A stretch of DNA of 63,640 bases, taken from assembly GCF_003946915.1 (NCBI RefSeq), contig NZ_RPOC01000024.1, forward strand, positions 1 through 63,640, in the 5' to 3' direction. The notes under the pieces are model-generated. The model saw only the letters and a program-made list of their open reading frames with translations, did no database searches and was not told the DNA's origin. Below, in pieces: positions 51,464 through 59,967 of this stretch (positions are counted from its first letter, which is position 1; each line of letters starts with the position of its first letter). Source of the stretch: Flavobacterium ustbae (GTDB taxonomy: Bacteria > Bacteroidota > Bacteroidia > Flavobacteriales > Flavobacteriaceae). Made by a program: the position numbers and the translations under genes.

Positions 51464-52981
51464 ATGAACAAAAAAGTTATCCTTATGATTTTAGACGGTT
51501 GGGGAAAATCTCCTGACCCTAAAGTATCTGCAATAGACAATGCAAATGTTCCTTTTATAAACAGTTTATACCAAAAGTACCCAAGTGCACAACTTCGTAC
51601 TGACGGATTAAATGTTGGTTTGCCAGAAGGCCAAATGGGAAATAGCGAGGTTGGACATATGAATCTTGGTGCAGGAAGAATTGTATATCAAGATTTAGCC
51701 AAAATAAATTTAGCTGTAGAGCACAAAACTTTAGCAAAAGAGCAGGTTTTAATTGACGCTTTTACTTATGCTAAAGCCAACAATAAAAAAGTACACTTTT
51801 TAGGATTAGTTTCAGATGGTGGTGTTCACTCACATACTTCACACCTTCGCGGACTAATCGATGCTTCTCAAGAATACGGTTTAGATCAGGTTTATATTCA
51901 CGCTTTTACAGACGGACGTGACGTTGACCCTAAATCTGGAGGCAAATACATTCACGATTTAGAAGATTATATTAAAGATACTCCAGTAAAAATTGCTTCT
52001 ATCATTGGCCGTTACTACGCTATGGACCGTGATAGACGTTGGGAGCGTGTAAAACTGGCTTACGATCTTGTAGTTAATGGTGTTGGTACTCCATCTACAA
52101 ATGCTGTTGCAAGTGTTTTAGACAGCTATGCAAAAGATGTAACTGACGAATTTATAGAACCTGTTGTTATTGTTGACGAAAATGCAAAACCGCTTGCTAC
52201 AATTGTAGAAGGCGATGTTGTAATCTTCTTTAACTTTAGAACAGATAGAGGACGTGAACTTACTGAAGCGCTTTCTCAGCAAGATTTCCACGAGCAAAAT
52301 ATGCATAAACTAAACCTATATTATGTAACATTCACCAACTACGACGAAACGTACCAAAACGTAAAAGTGGTTTACAATAAAGATAATATTACAGAAACTC
52401 TAGGTGAAGTTTTAGAACAAGCTGGCAAAAAACAGATCAGAATTGCTGAAACGGAGAAATATCCGCACGTAACTTTCTTTTTCTCAGGAGGAAGAGAAGT
52501 TCCTTTTGAAGGAGAATCAAGAATTTTAAGAAATTCTCCAAAAGTAGCTACTTACGATTTAAAACCAGAAATGAGCGCTTATGAATTGACAGACGCTCTT
52601 GTTCCTGAATTGTACAAAAGAGAAGTTGATTTCGTTTGTTTAAATTTCGCAAATGGAGATATGGTAGGCCACACTGGAATTATGGAAGCGGCAATTAAAG
52701 CTTGTGAAGCTGTGGATGTTTGTGTAAAACAAGTTATCGAAGCGGCTCTTGCTAACGATTACACTACAATTGTAATTGCTGACCACGGGAACTGCGAAAC
52801 GATGATTAATCCAGATGGATCTCCAAACACAGCTCACACAACAAACCCAGTGCCGATTATCTTGGTTGACAAAGAACTAAAAAGCATTCAAGATGGTGTT
52901 TTAGGTGATATTGCTCCAACAATTTTAGAATTGATGGGCGTTCAGCAGCCAAATGCAATGACTTGTCATTCGTTGTTGTAG
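51464..52981 (+). CDS. gpmI: 2,3-bisphosphoglycerate-independent phosphoglycerate mutase
   Basis: 505 residues from MNKKVILMILDGWGKS. It interconverts 3- and 2-phosphoglycerate in glycolysis using two Mn ions. The alkaline-phosphatase-like core has LDGWG and the Ser nucleophile in GNSEVGHMNLGAG near residue 62. HAFTDGRDVDP and the FRTDRGREL segment bind substrate. Metal ligands are in NFANGDMVGHTG and ADHGNCE. It is a lone gene with a clear promoter, followed by a large nest of inverted repeats. Confidence 0.97.
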   Translation: MNKKVILMILDGWGKSPDPKVSAIDNANVPFINSLYQKYPSAQLRTDGLNVGLPEGQMGNSEVGHMNLGAGRIVYQDLAKINLAVEHKTLAKEQVLIDAFTYAKANNKKVHFLGLVSDGGVHSHTSHLRGLIDASQEYGLDQVYIHAFTDGRDVDPKSGGKYIHDLEDYIKDTPVKIASIIGRYYAMDRDRRWERVKLAYDLVVNGVGTPSTNAVASVLDSYAKDVTDEFIEPVVIVDENAKPLATIVEGDVVIFFNFRTDRGRELTEALSQQDFHEQNMHKLNLYYVTFTNYDETYQNVKVVYNKDNITETLGEVLEQAGKKQIRIAETEKYPHVTFFFSGGREVPFEGESRILRNSPKVATYDLKPEMSAYELTDALVPELYKREVDFVCLNFANGDMVGHTGIMEAAIKACEAVDVCVKQVIEAALANDYTTIVIADHGNCETMINPDGSPNTAHTTNPVPIILVDKELKSIQDGVLGDIAPTILELMGVQQPNAMTCHSLL

Positions 52982-52987
52982 TTTTTT

Positions 52988-53248
52988 TACCATATAAGTT
53001 ATATAAGTAAATATAAAAGCTATATCTAAAATAAAGAACATATAATATAAGTTCATTTAAATAAAACCTCGCAAAGACGCGAAGTCGCAAAGAATTTTAA
53101 ACTTTGCGTCTTTGTGACTTTGCGAGATTATTTTTTTATTTTAAACCAACCATATAAGTAATGTAAGTTCATTTAATATTTTTTTTTACTTGGATGAACT
53201 TCTCTTTTAGACACAGTTTTTATATTTACTTATATCACTTATATGGTT
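52988..53248. repeat. nested intergenic repeats (ATATAAG family around a CGCAAAG hairpin)
   Basis: Outer words ACCATATAAGTTATATAAG (near 52990) and ACTTATATCACTTATATGG (to about 53247) are inverted. A third copy (CCATATAAGTAATGTAAG) lies near 53149. Inside, CTCGCAAAGACGCGAAGTCG... (53067-53091) and ...GTCTTTGTGACTTTGCGAG (53102-53126) form a hairpin of about 25-base arms built from CGCAAAG words. The whole 266-base gap between gpmI and the DUF445 gene consists of such repeats; no gene is seen. The hairpin may also end both transcripts. Confidence 0.8.
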
Positions 53249-54498
53249 TAAAAAACAAAATGATAAAGTTGCTCTACACCATAAATCACAAGTCCGATAA
53301 AACCACCGACTAAGGTTCCGTTGATTCTAATGTACTGAAGATCTTTTCCTATTTCTAGTTCTAACTTTTCAGAAACTTCTTTTCCATCCCAACTTTTTAC
53401 GGTTGAAGAAATTAAATCGCCAATTACTTTTTTGTTATTCAGAAGAACCGCTAGAAGATCATTTTTAATAAAACTATTGATTTTTTCAAACATAACATGA
53501 TCTTCTTTAATTCCGTTCCCAAAAGTCTGAATCAAACCAGCAATACTGTTTTTAATTGAAGAATCATCCCCTTTTTCTAAATCTGTTGTTATCGAAAGTT
53601 TGATTTCGTCCCAAATTCCATTAATATAATCCTGAACTTCTTTCTTTCCGACAAAACCTAAAATTATATCGTTGATTTTGATTCTCATTTCCTCAGAGTT
53701 TTTTACTTTCTCTAAAAAATTAAAAATATATTCGTCAATTTTTAAACGCACTGTGCTTTCAGGATTTTTGGCTTCATCTAAAAAATCTTGCAAACCGTTA
53801 AAAACACCTTCAGTAATGCTTTTATCGGCCAAACCAAAACTTAAAAATGGCGTTGAAGCTTTTACTTTTTGTCTAATTAAATCTTTGTTGTTTCTCAACT
53901 CGCCGCTCATTACTTCAAGAAGGTTTGTCAGCATTTGATTTTTCAAATCTCCTTTTTGCAAAGGCTCTAAAGCGACGGCAACCCAATCACCAAAATTTAT
54001 TCCTTCTAGCCGTTCTCTAAACTGAACCTGGATAAATCGTTTTATATCTTCATCTTTTATTGCATTTAAAATTCCGGGAATAATATTTATCGCTACAACA
54101 TTAGCAACTTTGTTGGCGTTTTCTTTCTGCGAAAGCCAATCTGATGCTTTACTGGCAAAGTTAAATTCGTCCAATTTAATTTCTAGTTTTTCTCTATTTA
54201 GAAATTCTTCCGAAACAAAACTTCCGAGATTTTCACCAATTTCATTTTTCTTAGTCGGAATAATAGCCGTATGCCAAATCGGAATTCCCATCGGATGCCG
54301 AAATAATGCCACAACGGCAAACCAATCTGCAATTCCGCCCACCATAGCCGCTTCGCTAAAAGCCTGTAAAATTGGAATTTTAAAATAAATAGCAATTAAA
54401 AATAACAGCACAGCAACACCCAAAAGCCCCAAAGCATTATTCTTCATTTTCTTAAGGGCTTTTACTTTTTCTATATCTCGATCTGTAATAGTTTCCAT
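53248..54498 (-). CDS. DUF445 family membrane protein
   Basis: 416 residues. Two N-terminal membrane segments (LGLLGVAVLLFLIAIYFKIP; then AAMVGGIADWFAVVALFRHP with the family hallmark GGxADWFAVxALFRHP) and one at the C-terminus (LVGGFIGLVIYGVEQLYHFV). A long amphipathic helical middle lies between. DUF445 (YjiN-like) proteins are inner-membrane proteins of unknown function. It converges on gpmI and is divergent from map. Confidence 0.92.
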   Translation of the reverse strand: METITDRDIEKVKALKKMKNNALGLLGVAVLLFLIAIYFKIPILQAFSEAAMVGGIADWFAVVALFRHPMGIPIWHTAIIPTKKNEIGENLGSFVSEEFLNREKLEIKLDEFNFASKASDWLSQKENANKVANVVAINIIPGILNAIKDEDIKRFIQVQFRERLEGINFGDWVAVALEPLQKGDLKNQMLTNLLEVMSGELRNNKDLIRQKVKASTPFLSFGLADKSITEGVFNGLQDFLDEAKNPESTVRLKIDEYIFNFLEKVKNSEEMRIKINDIILGFVGKKEVQDYINGIWDEIKLSITTDLEKGDDSSIKNSIAGLIQTFGNGIKEDHVMFEKINSFIKNDLLAVLLNNKKVIGDLISSTVKSWDGKEVSEKLELEIGKDLQYIRINGTLVGGFIGLVIYGVEQLYHFVF

Positions 54499-54563
54499 AA
54501 TTATAAGCGTTTCTACTACTAATTTAAGGCTTTTTGCTGAAAATTAAGTTAAAAAAATGAGTT

Positions 54564-54660
54564 GCCACGAATTACACGAATTTTCACGAAATATTTTTTT
54601 GCCACAGATTAAAAGATTTCCACAGATTAATCCTTTTAATCTTTTTAATCTGTGGCAAAA
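54564..54660. repeat. CACGAATT / CCACAGATTAAAAG repeats and hairpin
   Basis: First come tandem CACGAATT-type words (GCCACGAATTACACGAATTT, 54564-54583). Then a hairpin with arms TTTGCCACAGATTAAAA (54598-54614) and TTTTAATCTGTGGCAAA (54643-54659), with a second CCACAGATTAA inside. It lies in the divergent gap between the DUF445 gene and map, just upstream of the map promoter, where a terminator would not be expected. Confidence 0.8.
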
Positions 54661-54721
54661 GAAAAATAAATCCAGTGAATTCATGGCTAAAAAAATTACT
54701 CAAAAAGTGAGATAAAAATTG

Positions 54722-54729
54722 TACTTTTG
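54722..54729 (+). promoter_or_regulatory. -7 promoter element of map
   Basis: TACTTTTG (TAnnTTTG) lies 22 bases before the ATG at 54752. It overlaps the first codons of a longer TTG-started frame, so the ATG is the better start. Confidence 0.6.
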
Positions 54730-54751
54730 CGAACTGAAAAATGGAAAAAAT

Positions 54752-55570
54752 ATGATCATCCAAAAAACTAGAGAGGAAATCGAATTAATGCGCGAAAGTG
54801 CTTTAATCGTATCAAAAACATTAGGAATGATTGCTTCTGAAATTAAAGAAGGAGTAACAACTTTATATCTTGACAAATTAGCCGAAGAATTTATTCGCGA
54901 TCACGGTGCTGTTCCAAGTTTTCTTGGATTGTACGATTTCCCGAATTCGCTTTGCATGAGCCCAAATGCTCAGGTTGTTCACGGTATTCCTAACAATGTA
55001 CCTCTTAAAAGTGGTGACGTAATTTCGGTTGACTGTGGTGCTTTCAAAAATGGCTATCATGGAGATCACGCTTACAGTTTCGAAATTGGAGAAGTTGCGC
55101 CAGAAGTTAAAAAACTTTTGAGAGTTACTAAAGAATCTCTTTACGTTGGAATTAGAGAATTTAAAGCCGGAAATCGCGTAGAAGATGTTGGAAATGCGAT
55201 TCAAAAATATACGGAAGCTCATGGTTACGGTGTTGTTCGTGAATTGGTCGGACATGGTGTTGGACAAAAAATGCACGAAGAGCCAGAAATGCCAAACTAC
55301 GGAAAACGCGGACGTGGAAAACTTTTTGTTGAAGGAATGGTCGTGGCAATCGAACCGATGATCAACATGGGAACCAGAAACATCAAACAACTGAAAGACG
55401 GCTGGACAATATTAACGGCAGACGGAAAACCAAGTGCGCATTTCGAACACGACGTTGCTTTGATCGATGGAAAACCAGAATTATTATCTACTTTCCAATA
55501 CATCTATAAAGCTTTAGGAATCGAAAGCAATGAAGAAGACGAATTCAGACAAGTGCCTTTAGTGCTGTAA
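54752..55570 (+). CDS. map: type I methionine aminopeptidase
   Basis: 272 residues from MIIQKTREEIELMRESA. It removes the N-terminal Met from new proteins with two metal ions. Ligands sit in VDCGAFKNGYHGDHAYSF (Asp pair), RELVGHGVGQKMHEEP (His), AIEPMINMG (Glu) and the late FEHDVAL (Glu). Length and motifs are standard. A lone gene here, not in the usual ribosomal protein operon. Its stop codon is followed by the repeat words that bracket the GxxExxY gene. Confidence 0.96.
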   Translation: MIIQKTREEIELMRESALIVSKTLGMIASEIKEGVTTLYLDKLAEEFIRDHGAVPSFLGLYDFPNSLCMSPNAQVVHGIPNNVPLKSGDVISVDCGAFKNGYHGDHAYSFEIGEVAPEVKKLLRVTKESLYVGIREFKAGNRVEDVGNAIQKYTEAHGYGVVRELVGHGVGQKMHEEPEMPNYGKRGRGKLFVEGMVVAIEPMINMGTRNIKQLKDGWTILTADGKPSAHFEHDVALIDGKPELLSTFQYIYKALGIESNEEDEFRQVPLVL

Positions 55571-56083
55571 GAATTCCACAGAGATTCACAAAGATATACG
55601 CCGAGATACACAAAATTATTTTATACGCCTTTTGAAAAATGTATTTGGAAAATGAAGTATCGCAAGATGAACTAAATACTATCTCATATAAAATTATAGG
55701 TTTAGCAATTGAAGTTCACAAACAACTAGGGCCTGGTTTACTAGAATCTGCGTACCAAGAATGTTTATATTATGAAATTGCAAATGCTGGATTAGCTGTA
55801 GAAAGGCAGAAAATTTTGCCTATAATTTATAAGGATATTAAACTGGATCATGGTTATAGAATTGATCTGTTAATTGAAAACAAAATTGTAATCGAACTAA
55901 AAACGGTGGAAACTTTTACAGATGTACATTTTGCACAAATATTAACTTATTTAAAACTTGGTGAATACCCTTTGGGTTTGCTTATTAATTTTCATTCAAA
56001 AATTTTAAAAAACAATATAAAAAGATTTATAAACACTTAGTGGAACTCTGTGCTCACTTTGTGCAACTCTGCGAAACAACCCC
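55571..56083. mobile_element. GxxExxY gene bracketed by inverted CACAGAG/CACAAAG repeat words
   Basis: The left flank has CACAGAGATTCACAAAG (55577-55593). The right flank has CTTTGTGCAACTCTGCG (56057-56073), whose complement reads CGCAGAGTTGCACAAAG, so the flanks match at 14 of 17 bases in inverted orientation. Further CACAAA and CACAGAG words continue on both sides. The enclosed gene is unrelated to its neighbours map and the methyltransferase gene. There is no transposase; mobility is inferred. Confidence 0.4.
55639..56040 (+). CDS. GxxExxY protein (predicted PD-(D/E)XK nuclease fold)
   Basis: 133 residues. The naming motif GxxExxY is in QLGPGLLESAYQECLY (about residues 32-47). YRIDLLIENKIVIELKTVE (about 72-90) gives the Asp and ExK of a PD-(D/E)XK-like active site, and the YLKLGEYPLGLLINF segment ends the domain. 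The family is common in Bacteroidota and often scattered in many copies. Its substrate is unknown. It is a full-length, intact-looking gene between map and a methyltransferase gene, with inverted repeat words on both sides. Confidence 0.88.
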   Translation: MYLENEVSQDELNTISYKIIGLAIEVHKQLGPGLLESAYQECLYYEIANAGLAVERQKILPIIYKDIKLDHGYRIDLLIENKIVIELKTVETFTDVHFAQILTYLKLGEYPLGLLINFHSKILKNNIKRFINT

Positions 56084-56085
56084 AC

Positions 56086-56859
56086 ATGAAAAAACTTTTC
56101 AAATTAGTTTTAAATACCATTCCAAGACCATTATTAATTCGTTTGAGTTATGTGGCTCGTCCTATTTTAGCATTCTCTTTAAGAGGAGATAAATTTACAG
56201 ATCCTATTGACGGAAAAAGTTTTAAATCGTTTTTGCCTTACGGATATGGAAAACAGCGTAACAATGTGCTTTCACCAAGTACACTTTCGTTAGAAAGACA
56301 CCGTTTACTTTGGCTGTATTTAAACGATCAGACTGATTTTTTTACAGCACCTAAAAAAGTATTGCATTTTGCTCCGGAACAAGCTTTTTACAAGAGATTC
56401 CGCAAGCAGAAAAACCTTGACTATACAACAACCGACTTGCTTTCGCCTTTGGCAGATGTAAAAGCAGACATCTGTAATTTACCTTTCAAAGACAACGAAT
56501 ATGACGTTATTTTGTGTAATCATGTTTTGGAACACATTCCAGACGACACAAAAGCAATGCAGGAATTATATCGTGTTTTAAAACCAGGCGGAATGGCCGT
56601 TTTGCAAATACCACAGGATTTGAATCGCGACGTTACTTTTGCAGACGATTCTATTACAGATCAAAAAGAGCGTGCGAGAATATTTGGCCAATACGATCAT
56701 GTTCGTATTTACGGACGCGATTATTTCAACAAATTAAGAAGCATTGGTTTTATTGTTATCGAAGAAGATTATACAAACAAAATTGCACCAGAATTGGTAG
56801 AAAAATACTGCTTGGCAAAAGGCGAAATTATTCCGCTTTGCTTTAAACAGGAAAACTAA
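56086..56859 (+). CDS. class I SAM-dependent methyltransferase
   Basis: 257 residues from the ATG at 56086 (MKKLFKLVLNTIPRPLLIRL); the longer frame to 56050 runs into repeat DNA and is unlikely. The SAM domain is Methyltransf_11-like: KKVLHFAPEQAFYKRF at the first loop, ADICNLPFKDNEYDVILCNH and VLEHIPDDTKAMQELYRVLK after it. The Gly-rich loop is replaced by HFAPEQ, as in some sugar/lipid methyltransferases of this group. Substrate unknown. Confidence 0.87.
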   Translation: MKKLFKLVLNTIPRPLLIRLSYVARPILAFSLRGDKFTDPIDGKSFKSFLPYGYGKQRNNVLSPSTLSLERHRLLWLYLNDQTDFFTAPKKVLHFAPEQAFYKRFRKQKNLDYTTTDLLSPLADVKADICNLPFKDNEYDVILCNHVLEHIPDDTKAMQELYRVLKPGGMAVLQIPQDLNRDVTFADDSITDQKERARIFGQYDHVRIYGRDYFNKLRSIGFIVIEEDYTNKIAPELVEKYCLAKGEIIPLCFKQEN

Positions 56860-56871
56860 TTTTTTTTTTTC

Positions 56872-56939
56872 ACCATATAAGTGATATAAGTTCATTTAAA
56901 AGGAGTTTTCAAAATAGCAATAATTTGAAAACTCCTTTT
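56872..56939 (+). terminator. repeat copy and terminator after the methyltransferase gene
   Basis: A single CCATATAAGTGATATAAG word with TTCATTTAA (56872-56897) is followed by the perfect 16-bp hairpin AAAAGGAGTTTTCAAA (56898-56913) / TTTGAAAACTCCTTTT (56924-56939). A T-rich run to 56946 follows. The hairpin is a good intrinsic terminator. The ATATAAG word belongs to the repeat family at 45346 and 52988. Confidence 0.85.
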
Positions 56940-56988
56940 ATTTTTTGCCCAAACCTAAAGATTATAAGCCTAACAAAATCCCTATATT

Positions 56989-59892
56989 TTGCAACCTACA
57001 AAATCATTTCAGTTCTGTTTTGACATCAGTTTTGAAAAAAATCTGAATGCCTATATCCCTACAGCGTATATTGTTGAAAACACCAGCGAAATCAAATATC
57101 TGGACAAAAAAGCCACCAAAGGCGTACTGGAAAGTTTTGGAATCGATTATGAAAATTTAGATCACAATTCAAAAAAGATTCTTACGATCTGCGAATCTTT
57201 AAAACCTGAATTTATATTTAAAAAATTCAGCGCGAAAGTAAAATCAGCCAAAACAATTGCCGATTTACAGAAAGATTCCAAAATTGATTTTGCTATTCGC
57301 CAGCATTTAAAAATCAATTTAATTCCATTTTATGGCCTAATTGTACAAGAACAATATCCCTTATCGATTGATTTAGGTCCAGAAAAAGATTTTTATCGTT
57401 CGAGAGTCAGCATTGATCCGTTGGATTTTGAACCGCAAATTCAATTTGACAAACATGCAGAAGGCATCACCTATACCCTTTCTTTAAAAGAAAATGAAAC
57501 TGCTTTTTTGCCAATGGACAATAAAGTAGATATTCTTTCTGATGAACCGGGCTGGCTCATTGTCAATAAAAAACTAGGCCAGTTAAAAGAGTTAAACGGT
57601 AAAAAACTGACACCATTTTTAAAGAAAAAATCAATCGAAATCCCTTCAAAATTGGTCGATGACTATTTTAAAAATTTCATTCCAGAAATAGCTAAAAAAA
57701 TTGACATTGAGGCGAATGGTTTTGAAATAGAGCTTCGCGACCAAATCGTTTCATGCACGATTCAGCCAATATTTGATTTCTTTAAAAACTGTTATTATCT
57801 CAATCTTTATTTTGATTATAATGGCTATCTTTTTGACGGAAGCAAAACAAAAAAAGCACATTCTTTTGTAGATTTCAGCGTTGCCAATGAACCTCGAATT
57901 ATTCAGTTTAAACGCTGTACTGATGAAAATTTATATATTGAAAAACTTTCTGAAATTGGTTTAGAAAAAATCAAAAACGAATTGTTTGGATTAAATTCTG
58001 AAGCCGAGAATTCCGATCCTTATATCAATATCCAATTCATTATTGATCAAAAAGAAAAACTAAAAGATTTAGGTTTTACAATTGAAAATCTAAAACTGGA
58101 AAGCAAAGAAATTATTACTGGAAATCATACTATTTCTGCTTCAAAAGAAACAACTGGAGACTGGTTCGATATTAAAATAATTATTACAGTTGACTCTTAT
58201 AAAATCAATTTCAGCGAAATTATTCCAAACATAAAAAGCAAAGAAAGACTTTTCCCTTTGCCTGATGGAAACTACTTTTTGATTCCGCTTGAGTGGTTTA
58301 GCAAATATGGTTCTCTGGCAAAATTGGCCAAAACAGAAAATGGTGTATTGCTTTTGCGAAAAAGCAACTTTACCGCTTTAGACGGAATTTCAGAAATCGA
58401 TAATGATTTAGATCAGATTCATCAGGCAGAATTTACCGCTTCCGATTTGATAAAAGCAACTTTAAGACCGTACCAAATTGATGGCGTAAAATGGCTTTTA
58501 GGACATTTTAATTCCAACATGGGCGCGTGTCTTGCCGACGACATGGGACTTGGAAAAACACTGCAGACTTTATCTGTTTTAGTTTCTGTTCAAGAGCAGT
58601 TAGGTTTTACAACCAAAACAACCAATTTTGATTTATTTTCGAACGAAACAACCGTAGAAAGAGAACCATTAAAAGCTTTAATTGTTTTGCCTTCTTCGCT
58701 AGTTTTTAACTGGTACAACGAAGCCGGAAAATTCACACCGCACTTTTCTAAAATGCAATATGTTGGAAACGATAGAAAATCTTTAGCCAGCAGAATCAAT
58801 TCGACCGATTTGATTTTTACGAGCTATAGTATCATTCATCGCGATATTTCAATTTTAGAAAAATACGATTTCCGTTATTTGATTTTGGACGAAAGCCAAT
58901 ATATCAAAAACAAAAATTCTAAAATTTTTAAAGCCATAAATAAAATTAGCACGGGACATAAAATTGCCTTGAGTGGAACGCCGATCGAAAATTCGCTTGA
59001 CGATTTATGGTCACAAATGCAGTTTATCAATCCGGATATTTTAGGCAGTTATGCTTTCTTTATGGAAAATTTCAAAAATCCGATTGAGAAAAAGCAAAAC
59101 GAAGAAGTTTTGGCAGAATTAAAAAACCTCATCCAACCTTATATTTTAAGACGAACCAAAGAACAGGTTTTAAAAGATCTGCCAGAGTTGACAGAACAGA
59201 TTTACTATTGTGACATGGATCCTGAACAGGAAAAATTATACGAGAAAGAAAAATCTAAAGCTCGTAATTTCCTGCTTAAAACTGACGGATCTCCAGATAA
59301 AATCAGCATTATCAATACTTTAATGAAGCTTCGTCAATTGAGTAATCACCCAAAAATGGTGGATCAGGAATCTGAAATTGATTCTGGAAAATTTATCACG
59401 GTTACTAATTATTTAGAAAATTTAGTAAAAGCAAAACAAAAAGTAATTATTTTCAGTTCGTTTGTAACCAATTTGAATTTCTACACCAATTGGTGCAAGG
59501 AAAATAAAATAGATTTTTGCGAAATCACTGGCGAAACTCCTTCAGAAAAAAGAGAACAGCAGGTAAAGGTATTTCAAGAAAAAGAAAATCCGTTGTTATT
59601 CTTTATTTCGTTAAAAGCGGGAGGTGTTGGTTTAAATATTACAAAAGCTTCGTATGTTTTATTTTTGGACCCTTGGTGGAATCCTTTCGCAGAAAAACAA
59701 GGTGTTGGGCGGGCGCATAGAATTGGTCAGCTAAACAAAGTAAACGTAATCCGATTTATTTCTAAAAATACTGTTGAGGAAAAAATTATCAAACTGCAGG
59801 AAAACAAAAAATTATTGTCTGACTCTCTTTTGGAAGAAAGTTATATTAATGATGAAATCGAAGGCAACTTAGAATATATTTTAGGTTCTTAA
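56989..59892 (+). CDS. SNF2/DEAD-box family helicase
   Basis: 967 residues. A long N-terminal region of about 490 residues, unlike any domain I can name, precedes the SNF2 ATPase. Motif I is ADDMGLGKTLQTLS (about 515-528), the DEAH-like motif is LILDESQYIKN (DESQ form), motif III is ALSGTPIENS, and motif VI is QGVGRAHRIGQ. It is a DNA-dependent translocase of unknown target. The start is doubtful: the open frame begins at a TTG (56989) that lies in a promoter-like TATATTTTG, and the next in-frame ATG is about 175 codons later. Translation may start at a non-ATG codon on a leaderless message. Confidence 0.9.
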   Translation: MQPTKSFQFCFDISFEKNLNAYIPTAYIVENTSEIKYLDKKATKGVLESFGIDYENLDHNSKKILTICESLKPEFIFKKFSAKVKSAKTIADLQKDSKIDFAIRQHLKINLIPFYGLIVQEQYPLSIDLGPEKDFYRSRVSIDPLDFEPQIQFDKHAEGITYTLSLKENETAFLPMDNKVDILSDEPGWLIVNKKLGQLKELNGKKLTPFLKKKSIEIPSKLVDDYFKNFIPEIAKKIDIEANGFEIELRDQIVSCTIQPIFDFFKNCYYLNLYFDYNGYLFDGSKTKKAHSFVDFSVANEPRIIQFKRCTDENLYIEKLSEIGLEKIKNELFGLNSEAENSDPYINIQFIIDQKEKLKDLGFTIENLKLESKEIITGNHTISASKETTGDWFDIKIIITVDSYKINFSEIIPNIKSKERLFPLPDGNYFLIPLEWFSKYGSLAKLAKTENGVLLLRKSNFTALDGISEIDNDLDQIHQAEFTASDLIKATLRPYQIDGVKWLLGHFNSNMGACLADDMGLGKTLQTLSVLVSVQEQLGFTTKTTNFDLFSNETTVEREPLKALIVLPSSLVFNWYNEAGKFTPHFSKMQYVGNDRKSLASRINSTDLIFTSYSIIHRDISILEKYDFRYLILDESQYIKNKNSKIFKAINKISTGHKIALSGTPIENSLDDLWSQMQFINPDILGSYAFFMENFKNPIEKKQNEEVLAELKNLIQPYILRRTKEQVLKDLPELTEQIYYCDMDPEQEKLYEKEKSKARNFLLKTDGSPDKISIINTLMKLRQLSNHPKMVDQESEIDSGKFITVTNYLENLVKAKQKVIIFSSFVTNLNFYTNWCKENKIDFCEITGETPSEKREQQVKVFQEKENPLLFFISLKAGGVGLNITKASYVLFLDPWWNPFAEKQGVGRAHRIGQLNKVNVIRFISKNTVEEKIIKLQENKKLLSDSLLEESYINDEIEGNLEYILGS

Positions 59893-59967
59893 TTGTTAAA
59901 CCCAATAGATTGGCATCTTTTTCGTTGTATAAAATTGTTATATTTACAAATCTTACAACGAAATACG

